64,000 nt of DNA from Sphingobacteriaceae bacterium (GTDB lineage: Bacteria; Bacteroidota; Bacteroidia; Sphingobacteriales; Sphingobacteriaceae). A program made the translations under genes and the position numbers. Location: NCBI GenBank assembly GCA_017745075.1, contig JAGIAD010000001.1, positions 561,291 through 625,290 of the forward strand, read 5' to 3'. Shown here in pieces: positions 1-8,302 of the stretch (the first letter of the stretch is position 1; the number at the start of each line of letters is the position of its first letter). The notes under the pieces are model-generated. The model saw nothing but the letters and a program-made list of their open reading frames with translations. It was not told where the DNA came from and made no database searches.

Positions 1-264
1 ATGAAATTGAACATAGAACTATATAAAGCCTTAACCTACATTGTAGCCTTTATTGTGGTTGGATTTATGTCGGCTTATCTCTTTATCGAAAAAGCCTCTG
101 TTTTCACAAAGATTTTAACTAAGCTATCGCCTGTATACATCTTATTAAACTGTTTTATCACCATTCTGATTATTGGAGCCATCACCGAACTTTGGGCCTG
201 GTTTTATTATGGAAAGTATTTAAAGCAGGTAAAAAAAGTGGTTGATGAACTGGATTATGAGTAA
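1..264 (+). CDS. Small two-helix membrane protein, unknown function (5' end may be cut)
   Basis: An 87-residue protein with two hydrophobic stretches (about residues 10-28 and 42-66) and a short charged C-terminal tail rich in Lys, Asp and Glu. It would sit in the inner membrane with both ends on the same side. The ATG is the first base of the window, so the true start could lie further upstream and the gene may be longer. I do not recognise a family. The base composition resembles its neighbours, and a repeat element follows directly. Confidence 0.6.
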   Translation: MKLNIELYKALTYIVAFIVVGFMSAYLFIEKASVFTKILTKLSPVYILLNCFITILIIGAITELWAWFYYGKYLKQVKKVVDELDYE

Positions 265-289
265 TATGCAAGTCTATATTATAAATTAC

Positions 290-527
290 AAATGTCATTC
301 TGAGCCTGTCGAAGGACTTACTTAAATATCTTGGAGGCGTTTCGACAAGCTCAACGTGACAAACTCAATGGGATTTTGTGCAGTTAGATGTCATCATCTG
401 ACAGTTAAAGACATTAAAATTCCATCTATAAATTGTTCCGGTCTGTGTCAGATAGAAATATCTGACACCACAGGATATCTGTGGTAAAAAGATGCGGAAC
501 AAATTCAGCATGACGGGAGCGATAAGA
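290..527. repeat. Composite palindromic repeat element (REP/MITE-like)
   Basis: The segment opens with TGTCATTCTGAGCCTGTCG and closes with TTCAGCATGACG, giving inverted ends. Inside are two perfect hairpins: a 10-bp stem GTGTCAGATA/TATCTGACAC (445-454 with 459-468, GAAA loop) and CCACAG/CTGTGG (468-473 with 479-484). They are bracketed by GTTCCG and CGGAAC. Related ends recur at 5.8, 12.3, 15.4, 34.8, 37.6 and 51.7 kb. No coding potential is visible. Confidence 0.75.
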
Positions 528-531
528 GAAT

Positions 532-1143
532 CTACAGAATCCCGCCAGCCCTCAACACATCCATAATAGACGGAAATGTATTTTTAACCACCGGCGAAAT
601 GTGATTTTTATCCAGCCAAACCGCTTCATCAATGCCTTCTTCCTTTTGAGGAACTAATTTAGGTTCACCTTTAACCTTCATTTTGTACCAATTGGTTTTT
701 TTGATCACCATTTTGGTACCTATTGGATACACATGATAGGTTTTACAAAGCTTTTCTTCCCGTTTAAATACCCTGATTCCACATTCTTCCTCTACCTCAC
801 GAACAGCGGCTTCCTTCATTTTCTCCCCATCTTCAAGCTTTCCTTTGGGTAAATCCCATTTTTTATTCCTGAAAATAAACAGGTAGTTGCCCTTCGCACT
901 TTCTACCAAACCGCCCGCAGCTTTAATAATGGTACAGTCTTTCTTTAATTTCTGAAAGGTTTCTTTCGGATTTTTTGTCAAGAAAATATAACTCTTTTTA
1001 GACCCGTTTTTTAATTTTTTATAAAACGTTTGCAGATTAAAATCCTGAAATTCAAGCTGCTGTATTTTCTCTTTCTGTTCTGGTAAAAAATCAGAAATAA
1101 ACAGGGTGTTATTGTTAATATAAATTCTATAATTCCTTGGCAT
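532..1143 (-). CDS. Nudix hydrolase
   Basis: A 203-residue protein with a complete Nudix box at residues 101-123 (GKLEDGE, then REVEEECGI). This is the Mg-binding loop that hydrolyses a nucleoside diphosphate linked to another group; the substrate cannot be read from the sequence. The first 70 residues form an extra N-terminal region seen in Bacteroidota Nudix proteins. It is cytoplasmic, with no signal peptide. The gene stands alone. A candidate small RNA gene lies upstream on the same strand, separated by about 150 bases. Confidence 0.85.
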   Translation of the reverse strand: MPRNYRIYINNNTLFISDFLPEQKEKIQQLEFQDFNLQTFYKKLKNGSKKSYIFLTKNPKETFQKLKKDCTIIKAAGGLVESAKGNYLFIFRNKKWDLPKGKLEDGEKMKEAAVREVEEECGIRVFKREEKLCKTYHVYPIGTKMVIKKTNWYKMKVKGEPKLVPQKEEGIDEAVWLDKNHISPVVKNTFPSIMDVLRAGGIL

Positions 1144-1296
1144 ATAGTTTTAAAACATATTTAAATGAAGCGCAAATAGCCGTTCCGGTAAAATTACTCC
1201 TTCTCCTGTAACCCTTTAAAAGGATATTTTAACTTGGGCAAAATATACATTTGCTTTCCCTAAAGTAGAAAAATTGTTGGGTTATTTGTAAGATAT

Positions 1297-1330
1297 AAAA
1301 AAAGGTTACAACAATTAATGTTGTAACCTT
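1297..1330 (-). terminator. Intrinsic terminator of the small-RNA candidate
   Basis: An 11-bp perfect stem, AAGGTTACAAC with its complement, and a 7-nt loop, then seven T on the minus strand. No protein gene ends here on that strand, which is why a short RNA transcript is proposed. Confidence 0.8.
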
Positions 1331-1383
1331 ATCTAAATTAACGCTCTCAATCAAAGATTGATGCAAGGCTCTCACCCCTTGCT
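1297..1383 (-). ncRNA. Candidate small RNA of about 87 nt
   Basis: Read on the minus strand, a perfect TAnnTTTG element (TATATTTG, 1389-1396) is followed by three hairpins. The first pairs GCAAGG with CCTTGC around a loop containing TGAGAG. The second pairs TCAAT with ATTGA. The third is an 11-bp stem (1302-1312 with 1320-1330) followed by seven T residues, a textbook intrinsic terminator. TGAGAGC occurs twice, once in the first loop and once after the second stem. No open frame of useful length fits. I could not match it to a named family; 6S-like folding is not evident. No clear -33 TTTG is seen. Confidence 0.6.
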
Positions 1384-1388
1384 TGATA

Positions 1389-1396
1389 CAAATATA
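1389..1396 (-). promoter_or_regulatory. Bacteroidota-type -7 element (TATATTTG) for the small RNA
   Basis: An exact match to TAnnTTTG on the minus strand, with predicted initiation near 1383. The spacing upstream contains no obvious TTG, so the promoter is only half supported. Confidence 0.45.
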
Positions 1397-1640
1397 TAAT
1401 AATTTATTAAACTGGTAAAAAAATGAAAAAAATATTTTTGTCGTTTAAATACCCGTTTTTAAACGGCTAAAAGATGAGAGGTTGTATTTACCGGAAAAAA
1501 TATTCTCTATGAAAACTGCTGAATACACTAGATTGTGAAAAAAATAGTTTAATTGTAATAATGGAACGTTTGAACGGAAAACAGTTTTATATTTCCTTCA
1601 AGGAGAAATATTTTTCATAATTTTAGTTTTTTAATCCACT

Positions 1641-2516
1641 ATGCCCATACCTTCATTATCAGAAAAAGATCTGGAAGCATACCGAAATGATCTTTCTGAC
1701 CCGGAAAAATCAACAGGTGAACTCTTCGTCAAATTAAATGGGCTATATGAGCGTTTTGCCGGTAACGAACAGCTTTTAGCAGATTTCGAATACGTTTCGG
1801 CACTTAACAGCCTAGAAAACACTTACGCTTCAAAAAAAGAGCATTTCAATAAAGAAATTACCGAGCTTAAAAGGCAGTTTAAACAATTGGATAACCGGAT
1901 TGTAGCTGCAGAACAAAAGCTTAGGCATGGTATCCCGGAAGATCTGTTGGTAATGGATAAAATTATTGCCGAACAGGAATCTATAGTAGAAGACCAGGAA
2001 AAGCTGAACAATGCCGAAACGCAGATTGTAGAACAGGTACGCAAAATCGATATCGAACACGGTAAAGCGCTTCAAAAATTAGAACAACAGCAACATAACA
2101 GGGAAATTCCTTTTAAGAGCAAATTTTCTGCTTTTAGCGAACAGATCAAAAAAGCTGAAAAAGAAATTGCTTTAAAAGTTACCGGTTTTTCGCTCATTGC
2201 AATTATTGGTATCCCTTTAATTATAGATCTATTTTTTGGAACAATTGGTTTCCCCGCCTTCGCCAAGAGGACCAATAACATCATCTTCAACCATTACTTT
2301 TTTCTGATCACCTTGATATTGATCGAGTTATTCCTTGCTGATAAAATCAGAAAAAGGATTTCACGGATGTTATCCATATCTTATCTTAAAGATTCGCTCA
2401 ATACATTGAATAACCTGTTAACTGAAAATGAAAAGCAGGTAGCGAAAGTAGAGTCAGAACATCACATCCCTCTGGCCGAATTTGTAAAGAAAAACGCGCA
2501 CGTTTTAGATTATTAA
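1641..2516 (+). CDS. Coiled-coil protein with two membrane helices, unknown function
   Basis: A 291-residue protein. Residues about 58-170 are rich in Glu, Lys, Gln and Leu and look like a long coiled coil. Two hydrophobic helices follow (about 180-206 and 217-236), then a short second helical region to the C-terminus. There is no signal peptide. The likely form is an inner-membrane protein with large cytoplasmic helical parts. I do not recognise a family. It is a lone gene, ended by a strong hairpin shared with the convergent dehydrogenase gene. Confidence 0.75.
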   Translation: MPIPSLSEKDLEAYRNDLSDPEKSTGELFVKLNGLYERFAGNEQLLADFEYVSALNSLENTYASKKEHFNKEITELKRQFKQLDNRIVAAEQKLRHGIPEDLLVMDKIIAEQESIVEDQEKLNNAETQIVEQVRKIDIEHGKALQKLEQQQHNREIPFKSKFSAFSEQIKKAEKEIALKVTGFSLIAIIGIPLIIDLFFGTIGFPAFAKRTNNIIFNHYFFLITLILIELFLADKIRKRISRMLSISYLKDSLNTLNNLLTENEKQVAKVESEHHIPLAEFVKKNAHVLDY

Positions 2517-2535
2517 GGCACTTTTTGAATAAGAA

Positions 2536-2566
2536 AGGGATTTAGAAATAGTATTTCTAAATCCCT
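2536..2566. terminator. Bidirectional intrinsic terminator
   Basis: A 14-bp perfect stem AGGGATTTAGAAAT / ATTTCTAAATCCCT with a 3-nt loop lies between two convergent genes. T-rich sequence follows on the plus side. Confidence 0.8.
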
Positions 2567-2588
2567 GTAATTTTTGATAGGATCTGAA

Positions 2589-3632
2589 CTACAGTGTAGC
2601 CATATCAATCACAAACCTGTAACGAACATCGCCTTTTTCCATACGTTCGTAGGCATGGTGAATATCTTTTATATCAATTAGTTCGATATCAGATACAATG
2701 TTGTTTTCTGCACAGAAATCAAGCATTTCCTGAGTTTCGGCAATACCTCCAATACCCGATCCGGCCAAACTTTTTCTGCCGCCCAATAAACTGAAAGCTG
2801 CAATTTCTGCCGGTTTAGGAGGAACACCTACGCAAATGTGTACGCCATTTGTTCTCAATAAAGAAAGGTACATGTTAAAATCATGTTCTGCAGATACCGT
2901 ATCTAATATAAAATCGAATGTACCCCTTGCCGCTTTAACCTGCTCAGGATCGGTAGTCACCACAAAATGATGAGCGCCCAGTTTTCTGGCATCTTCTTCT
3001 TTCTTTGGCGAAGTACTTAATACCGTTACTTCAGCGCCAAAAGCTACACCGAATTTTACTGCCATATGGCCCAAACCACCTAAGCCCAATACAGCCAGTT
3101 TATGTCCTTTTCCTACTTTCCAGTGTTTTAAGGGAGAATAAGTGGTAATACCTGCACATAAAAGAGGTGCTACAGCAGCAAGATTTAATTTTTCTGGTAC
3201 ATGAAGCACAAACTCTTCTCTTACCACAATTGTATTCGAATATCCACCATAAGTAGGTGTTTTACCATCTCTTTCTAAATCATTGTATGTTTGGGTATTT
3301 CCTTCTAAACAATATTGTTCAAGTCCCTGCTTACAATTTTCGCAAACCTGACAAGAATCGACCATACAACCTGTACCAGCAAGATCGCCCACCTTAAATT
3401 TCTTAACGTGGTCTCCAACCTTTACTACCCTGCCTACAATTTCATGCCCCGGAACCATTGGAAATATTCCCGGAAACCAATCGTTTTTAATCTGGTGCAG
3501 ATCTGAGTGGCAAACCCCACAGAAAAGTATTTCGAACTGCACATCATGAGGTCCCACTTCCCTACGCTCAAAATTCCAGGGTGCTAAATCCGTTTCGGCA
3601 TTTTGTGCCGCATATCCTTTTGTTGCTATCAT
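2589..3632 (-). CDS. Zinc-dependent NAD(P) alcohol dehydrogenase, CAD/YahK type
   Basis: A 347-residue medium-chain dehydrogenase that would interconvert aldehydes and alcohols with NADP(H). Visible catalytic zinc ligands are C41 (GVCHSD), H63-E64 (GHE) and C159 (LLCAG). The structural zinc cysteines are C94, C97, C100 and C108. The Rossmann motif GLGGLG is at 183-188. Length and motifs fit the cinnamyl-alcohol-dehydrogenase-like branch that includes E. coli YahK and AdhC-type enzymes. It is cytoplasmic and monocistronic, with its own promoter about 20 bases upstream. The natural substrate is not determined. Confidence 0.9.
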   Translation of the reverse strand: MIATKGYAAQNAETDLAPWNFERREVGPHDVQFEILFCGVCHSDLHQIKNDWFPGIFPMVPGHEIVGRVVKVGDHVKKFKVGDLAGTGCMVDSCQVCENCKQGLEQYCLEGNTQTYNDLERDGKTPTYGGYSNTIVVREEFVLHVPEKLNLAAVAPLLCAGITTYSPLKHWKVGKGHKLAVLGLGGLGHMAVKFGVAFGAEVTVLSTSPKKEEDARKLGAHHFVVTTDPEQVKAARGTFDFILDTVSAEHDFNMYLSLLRTNGVHICVGVPPKPAEIAAFSLLGGRKSLAGSGIGGIAETQEMLDFCAENNIVSDIELIDIKDIHHAYERMEKGDVRYRFVIDMATL

Positions 3633-3659
3633 AAAAATTTAAAATTAATTAAACCATAG

Positions 3660-3688
3660 CAAATGTAAACAGCAGTTTAATAAGAACA
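3660..3688 (-). promoter_or_regulatory. Promoter of the alcohol dehydrogenase gene
   Basis: On the minus strand TACATTTG (3660-3667) matches TAnnTTTG exactly, with a TTG at 3686-3688 and an 18-base spacer. Initiation would fall near 3653, about 20 bases before the start codon. Confidence 0.55.
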
Positions 3689-3731
3689 ATTACGCAAATC
3701 AAATAAATCATTGCAAAATTCAAACATTCAG

Positions 3732-4310
3732 TTACAACATCAATCCCTTTAACTGGGCGTACTGCAGAAGCATAATTGTTTTGCCATCTTTTATTTCTCC
3801 CGTTGTTATCATTTCCAATGCCTTTTCGAACGGCAATTCCAGTACTTCTATGTCTTCATTTTCTTCCTGCAATCCCCCGCCCTCATGCAGTTTCATATCG
3901 TGTGAATATGCTGCCACAAAAAAGTATAAGCGCTCAGTAACCGAGCCTGGCGACATATAAGCCTCGAAAACTTTTTCTACCTGGGCAATTCTAAATCCGG
4001 TTTCTTCTTCAGTTTCTCTTCTGATGCAATCTTCAGCATTATCCTCATCTAATAGTCCGGCACAGCACTCAATCAGGTAACCTGTATCATTTCCATTAAT
4101 AAATGTAGGCATTCTGAACTGGCGGGTAAGTACAACCTTTTTAGCTTGTTTATTGTACAGTAAAATTGTAGCGCCATTACCCCTATCGTAAGCTTCGCGC
4201 GCTAAAATAGATTTAACACCATTATTCCCGGTCATCTCGAAACTTACTTTTTTGAGGGTGTACCAGTTATCGGATAGAATTTCTGTTTTCAGGATATTAA
4301 TATTCTTCAT
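3732..4310 (-). CDS. nudK: GDP-mannose pyrophosphatase NudK
   Basis: A 192-residue Nudix enzyme that closely follows E. coli NudK from end to end. Shared blocks include YDRGNGATILLYN (41-53), LIECCAGLLD (79-88), YMSPGSVTE and a C-terminal EDIEVLELPFEKALEMI. The Nudix helix RETEEETGF is at 98-106. Family members hydrolyse GDP-mannose to GMP and mannose 1-phosphate. The enzyme is cytoplasmic. The gene is divergent from a DeoR-type regulator whose start is only about 55 bases away, so a shared control region is likely. Confidence 0.9.
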   Translation of the reverse strand: MKNINILKTEILSDNWYTLKKVSFEMTGNNGVKSILAREAYDRGNGATILLYNKQAKKVVLTRQFRMPTFINGNDTGYLIECCAGLLDEDNAEDCIRRETEEETGFRIAQVEKVFEAYMSPGSVTERLYFFVAAYSHDMKLHEGGGLQEENEDIEVLELPFEKALEMITTGEIKDGKTIMLLQYAQLKGLML

Positions 4311-4317
4311 AAATGAT

Positions 4318-4345
4318 TATTTTTGATTTTTTATGATTAATTTTG
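4318..4345 (+). promoter_or_regulatory. Candidate -7 elements for the DeoR-type gene
   Basis: Two overlapping matches to TAnnTTTG are visible: TATTTTTG at 4318-4325 and TAATTTTG at 4338-4345. The second would start transcription near 4351, which favours the ATG at 4366 over the earlier one at 4333. Confidence 0.4.
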
Positions 4346-4365
4346 ATCGAATTAAATCATTATAT

Positions 4366-5118
4366 ATGACATTTCAAAAAAGAGCACATAAAATCCTTGA
4401 ACTTTTAGAGGAGTTTGGCGAAGTTGAAATCAGGCAATTAGCAACCAAAATTGATGTATCTGAAGTTACCGTAAGAAGAGACCTGACCGCTATGGCTGCC
4501 AGCGGACTCCTCTACCGTACACATGGTGGGGCAATGAAAATAAGTGAAGTTATTAAGCCAGTTTCATTTGTCAATAAAGCGGCCAGCAATATTAAAGCAA
4601 AAGATGCGATTTGCAAAAGGGCTGCAGAAGATGTTATTGATGGAGATGTGATATTTATCGATTGCGGAAGCACGGCCTTCAGGTTATGCCAGTTTATCAA
4701 AAACAAAAAAATAAAGGTGATTACCAATTCACTGCCTGTAGTGAATGAACTGCTTGATAGTGCGGTAACCATCAACCTTATTGGAGGCGAAGTTGATGTA
4801 ACCAGGCAAGCTGTTCATGGAATTACGGCGTACGAACATATCGCCAAATACCGTGCTTCGAAAGCTTTTTTAGGTGTAGATGGCATCACTGTCGAGGGAT
4901 TATATGCCGGCAGTGAGCATGAGGCCTCAAATACTTTGGCTATGGCATTGCAAAGCGATTGCGTTTATATGCTTTGCGATGCCAGCAAAGTAGGAAAAAC
5001 ATCTTACTTAAGGTTTAATGATTTATCGCTCGTGAATATTTTAGTTACCAATTATAATAACCCTGATGTAACTGAATTTAGAACAAAAGGGATATCCGTG
5101 CTTTCGGTAACTGTTTAA
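4366..5118 (+). CDS. DeoR/GlpR-family transcriptional regulator
   Basis: A 250-residue repressor-type protein. The N-terminal helix-turn-helix (about residues 5-55) carries the family signature DVSEVTVRRDL and then YRTHGGA. The C-terminal sugar-phosphate-sensing domain (about 75-235) includes DCGSTAFRLCQ and FLGVDGI. An in-frame ATG exists at 4333, but the extra 11 residues are not part of the family and overlap the promoter motifs, so 4366 is preferred. It probably represses genes of sugar metabolism; the divergent nudK is the only adjacent candidate target. Confidence 0.85.
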   Translation: MTFQKRAHKILELLEEFGEVEIRQLATKIDVSEVTVRRDLTAMAASGLLYRTHGGAMKISEVIKPVSFVNKAASNIKAKDAICKRAAEDVIDGDVIFIDCGSTAFRLCQFIKNKKIKVITNSLPVVNELLDSAVTINLIGGEVDVTRQAVHGITAYEHIAKYRASKAFLGVDGITVEGLYAGSEHEASNTLAMALQSDCVYMLCDASKVGKTSYLRFNDLSLVNILVTNYNNPDVTEFRTKGISVLSVTV

Positions 5119-5136
5119 GATTACGAAAGATTTTTA

Positions 5137-5616
5137 TCAGGAGAACAACCCGTGTGTAATTTCTTCAACGGCATCATCAGCATAGAAAAAGATGGTCAGA
5201 CAGCTGGGAGCTTGTGTAATGGCTAGAATATCTTCACGTTTAATGTGGTTTTCGTTAATAAAGCGGGTAAGGCGCTCATGCGAACTGAAGTAGTCTGATT
5301 TTAAAATGATCATAATTTTAAGATTTTGATTAAGACTACAAGGCCCAAATAATGTTACAACATTTAAGCGGGTTAAAGGTAGTTTAAAGCTCAGGCAAAT
5401 ACTTTTGCAAGCATCATCTTCTTTCATAAAATGGCGAATTGTTTCTGATGTTCTTTCTTTTTCAAATGCAGCTAAACATTTGCCTAATCTTGCAGTTACT
5501 TCATATAATTTTTGTTTATTCCATAGTAATTTTCTTATTTCCGGCTCCAAAATATTCCTGGTTTGGCAAACTATAGTCAGAAGTAAAATGGTCAGTAAAA
5601 TTTTGTTTGTTTTCAT
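5137..5616 (-). CDS. Hypothetical protein with N-terminal hydrophobic leader
   Basis: A 159-residue protein. The ATG at 5616 starts MKTNKILLTILLLTIVCQ, a good signal peptide or anchor, while an upstream in-frame ATG at 5640 would bury it, so the shorter start is chosen. The rest is mixed helical and strand sequence with several Cys and no motif I recognise. It is convergent with the DeoR-type gene, only 18 bases from its stop. It may be a secreted or periplasmic protein. Confidence 0.55.
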   Translation of the reverse strand: MKTNKILLTILLLTIVCQTRNILEPEIRKLLWNKQKLYEVTARLGKCLAAFEKERTSETIRHFMKEDDACKSICLSFKLPLTRLNVVTLFGPCSLNQNLKIMIILKSDYFSSHERLTRFINENHIKREDILAITQAPSCLTIFFYADDAVEEITHGLFS

Positions 5617-5767
5617 AATATATCGTTTTATTATGATCAAAATTACTGCTGCTAAGGATGCTAAAATAGGATGAATCGGAACTGAATTTAGCTTCTTTAA
5701 TTATTTTATTCGCCTGTAATACAGTTGTTTATAAAAAATATTTTGTAATAAATTAAAAAGAAAAAAT

Positions 5768-5884
5768 CGTCATCCCGACCGAAGCTTAATCCCGAACTTT
5801 CAGGAGAAAAATCTACCTGAACAGATTTAGCTTCGCCGAGCACTACGTGGTTCTAACCTCCGTTTCGCCCGACCCGAAATGACG
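5768..5884. repeat. REP-like element with inverted CGTCAT...ATGACG ends
   Basis: It begins CGTCATCCCGACC and ends CCCGAAATGACG. Between them are GAAGCTTAATCCC, CCCGAACTTTCAGG and GATTTAGCTTCGCCGAGCAC, sequence types shared with the elements at 15.4 and 37.6 kb. It is non-coding. Confidence 0.7.
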
Positions 5885-5905
5885 ATTCTTTGTATGATTG
5901 AGCAA

Positions 5906-6286
5906 CTAGGCGGTCAGATCTGCTTCAGCTCCAAAAGCATGGTCGATCAGAATTTTCCATACCCCATCTTCTCCTTGCTTCATCAGTTCAATGCCTTTTG
6001 CCTTTACTTTCACTTCATCCCCGTCAGTGATATTCCACTCTGATCTTCCCACTGCAAAGTTTCCGGTTTGCAGGCAGTAAACGGTCTTAATTTCCATCTT
6101 TCCTTTAATGGCCAGGATCGCTTTAACTGCTTCTTCAAATTCCTTTCGTCCGGATACAGGTTTTCCAGGTTCAGGAACAATGATGCCTGATGTGTCGTAC
6201 ATACTAAGAACTGTGGCCAGATCGCCAGTATTAAATGCGGCAGCTAATGCCGAGTGGGCATCTTCTGCCCTTTTTGGTAAATTCAT
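5906..6286 (-). CDS. SnoaL-like / YybH-type NTF2-fold protein
   Basis: A 126-residue protein with the NTF2-like pattern: an N-terminal helix with FNTGDLATVLSMYD (about 17-31), central strands and a C-terminal WKILIDHAF. It belongs with the YybH/SgcJ-type small proteins, many of unknown role. It is cytoplasmic, with no signal. It lies 18 bases behind the PEP-mutase-like gene on the same strand and is probably cotranscribed with it. The binding partner or substrate is unknown. Confidence 0.75.
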   Translation of the reverse strand: MNLPKRAEDAHSALAAAFNTGDLATVLSMYDTSGIIVPEPGKPVSGRKEFEEAVKAILAIKGKMEIKTVYCLQTGNFAVGRSEWNITDGDEVKVKAKGIELMKQGEDGVWKILIDHAFGAEADLTA

Positions 6287-6304
6287 ATCGATTTTGATTA
6301 ATGT

Positions 6305-7075
6305 TTAAGAAAAAATGCTTGAAAATTCTTGCTCTGCTAATATTTTACGGATAAGTACACCCGCATAATCATATACTTTATTAAAAAGAAAGCCTCCCAT
6401 ACTGATCCGCTTAACGCCCAGCAATTCCAGTTCTTTAAAACCCGGGAGATCGGGCATACACATTACGTTAACCGGTAAAGAAGTGGATTGAACTACCGCT
6501 TTAATATCATCGCGCTTAGTAATACAAGGCACAAAAATGCCATCGGCGCCTGCTTCCTGGTAAAGTTTTATCCGTTTTAGGGTTTCTTCCAATGCATCGG
6601 GCAGTCCCAACAGAAAAGCATCAGTACGGATGTTAAGGAAAATGTTCAATCTTTTCAGCCTGATGTGTCCCGCTACTGCTGCAACAGTCTCCGCAAAAGA
6701 AGCAGCCGGCGTTAAACTTCTCTTTTCACCGGGTACGGTATCTTCGAGGTTTATGCCTATTGCACCATGATCGTGCAGTTTTTCGATGTTTTTCAAAATA
6801 CCATCCAAATTGCGGCTGTACCCCGCTTCCATATCAACCGTCAGTGGAAGATCAACCACCTCGGTAATGCGTTTACTGATGCGGAGCAGGTCTTCAAAAG
6901 GCAGATTTTCCCCATCTGGATAGCCAAGGGCATTAGAAATGGCCTGACTGGATATACCGATTGCCCTAAAGCCTGCTGATTGAAAAGTTTCGGCGCTTTT
7001 TACATCCCATACATTCCCTATTAAAAGCGGACTGCTGTTCTTGTGCAGGTGTTTAAATGTTTCAAAAGAATTCAT
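6305..7075 (-). CDS. Isocitrate lyase / PEP mutase superfamily enzyme
   Basis: A 256-residue beta/alpha-barrel enzyme. Mg-binding residues D81 and E83 lie in the block DMEAGYS and a second acidic pair is at E111-D112 (NLED). The isocitrate-lyase loop KKCGH is absent, which points to the PEP mutase/oxaloacetate-hydrolase-like side of the superfamily that makes or breaks C-C or P-C bonds next to a carboxylate. The exact reaction is not readable. It is cytoplasmic, first gene of a probable two-gene operon with the SnoaL-like gene, and lies 84 bases downstream of an AraC regulator. Confidence 0.8.
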   Translation of the reverse strand: MNSFETFKHLHKNSSPLLIGNVWDVKSAETFQSAGFRAIGISSQAISNALGYPDGENLPFEDLLRISKRITEVVDLPLTVDMEAGYSRNLDGILKNIEKLHDHGAIGINLEDTVPGEKRSLTPAASFAETVAAVAGHIRLKRLNIFLNIRTDAFLLGLPDALEETLKRIKLYQEAGADGIFVPCITKRDDIKAVVQSTSLPVNVMCMPDLPGFKELELLGVKRISMGGFLFNKVYDYAGVLIRKILAEQEFSSIFS

Positions 7076-7159
7076 ACTATATCTTGTTTTAATTGATTAC
7101 AAATCAAAGATATAGCACTAAAAAAGCATCGGATTGTACAAATCCGAACAGATTAAAAA

Positions 7160-7984
7160 TTATGGAAAAAGCAATTGATTTACCGGAGTAAGGTTATCCA
7201 GATAACTCGAAGGGGTAAGCCCGGTGAAAGATTTAAAATCCCTGATAAAGTGTGATTGATCAAAATACCCGCAGGCATAAGCTATGGCGGTAAAGGGCTG
7301 ATCATTTTTAGAGATCATTTTTAAACTCTGCTGAAAACGGTTGATCTTATCGTACGATTTTGGCGAAAGCCCGGTATGCTGCTGTAACAGCCGCTGCAGA
7401 TAACGCGTAGTAATATTGTGCCTTGATGCAATATTGGTGATATTACTAACCGATGCATCTTTTAAAATACTATTTAAGATATCAGCTACTTTAGTAATGT
7501 GGAAGGATTTTTTTTCGTGGCTGATTAATTTTTTTAAAAGGAATGCTTCTAACAGATCGATCCTGTTCTGCTCGCCTTCGGTTTCTAATAATTTTTGATG
7601 GATAGTATTTGCATGGCTTCCTATTACATCCTGCAGATCGGTAATACAATCGTTAAAAAGCCCCATCTGCTCGTTAAAAAAATATGATGCAGAATGTGTG
7701 TAAAATTTGATGCCCAACATAGAGTGTTTACCTGTCGATCTAATAGACAAAGGTTTGGTAATCTGTCCCCAGAGCTCAACTTTCGGGGTCTTCTTAAAAC
7801 CATCCTCCACAAAAGATTCCCAACTTCCATTGCCAAGGTTAAATATTACCTCCATATCGCCGCTGGGAAACACCACATCTTCAAAAACAGAATCAACATC
7901 CGATTTAAAAATGTAGTAATGCCTGATATAAGGTTTTAAAATATCTGAAGGTGCAAACTGTTTAAATTCCATATCCTTATTCAT
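7160..7984 (-). CDS. AraC-family transcriptional regulator
   Basis: A 274-residue regulator. The N-terminal half (about 1-150) looks like the sensing domain common in Bacteroidota AraC proteins (FPSGDMEVIFNLG, then MLGIKFYTHSASYFF). The C-terminal half holds two helix-turn-helix units: HNITTRYLQRLLQQHTGLSPKSY (in part, about 190-215) and AIAYACGYFDQSHFIRDFKSFTG (in part, about 235-258). It is on the same strand and directly upstream of the PEP-mutase-like operon, so regulation of that operon is the simplest guess. Confidence 0.85.
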   Translation of the reverse strand: MNKDMEFKQFAPSDILKPYIRHYYIFKSDVDSVFEDVVFPSGDMEVIFNLGNGSWESFVEDGFKKTPKVELWGQITKPLSIRSTGKHSMLGIKFYTHSASYFFNEQMGLFNDCITDLQDVIGSHANTIHQKLLETEGEQNRIDLLEAFLLKKLISHEKKSFHITKVADILNSILKDASVSNITNIASRHNITTRYLQRLLQQHTGLSPKSYDKINRFQQSLKMISKNDQPFTAIAYACGYFDQSHFIRDFKSFTGLTPSSYLDNLTPVNQLLFP

Positions 7985-8302
7985 TACAAGATCGTAAATT
8001 TAGGGCAATACTAAATAGCAGAATTGTAAAAATCGGAACAAAACCGCATTCATCATTTGCATAGTGTTTATGGCTGTAAGCCTGTTATATTTTAAAACCT
8101 TTTTAATCCTGCTGATTCTTTATTGCGCTGATTTACAGGAAGTGGCAAGAAATTGCTTTTAGCATCCATCAAAATTTCCGATATTTGTAGTATTGAAATG
8201 TCGAATTCAAATCCCGATTCTTACATTTTCTTTTCCCCAATACAAAACAAAGGGGCTTAATAAACGTTATGACAAACACAAATAAATCTGTAATTTTGAG
8301 CC
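7985..8302. other. Divergent intergenic region between the AraC gene and pyrE
   Basis: Within these 318 bases I see only weak promoter-like motifs: TAATTTTG (8291-8298), which is too close to the pyrE ATG to give a normal leader, and GATATTTGTAG near 8190. No convincing riboswitch, repeat or small gene is evident. Confidence 0.4.

Larger units (their letters stand above)
1144..1640. other. Intergenic region holding a candidate small RNA
   Basis: A 497-base divergent intergenic region between the Nudix gene and the coiled-coil membrane protein. Apart from the small-RNA candidate at about 1297-1383 on the minus strand it is A+T rich, and I see no conserved open frame or repeat in it. Confidence 0.6.

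Noticed and set aside
8291..8298. TAATTTTG as the promoter of pyrE
   Set aside because: It would start transcription at the ATG itself and has no -33 partner; a leaderless pyrE message is not supported by anything else.
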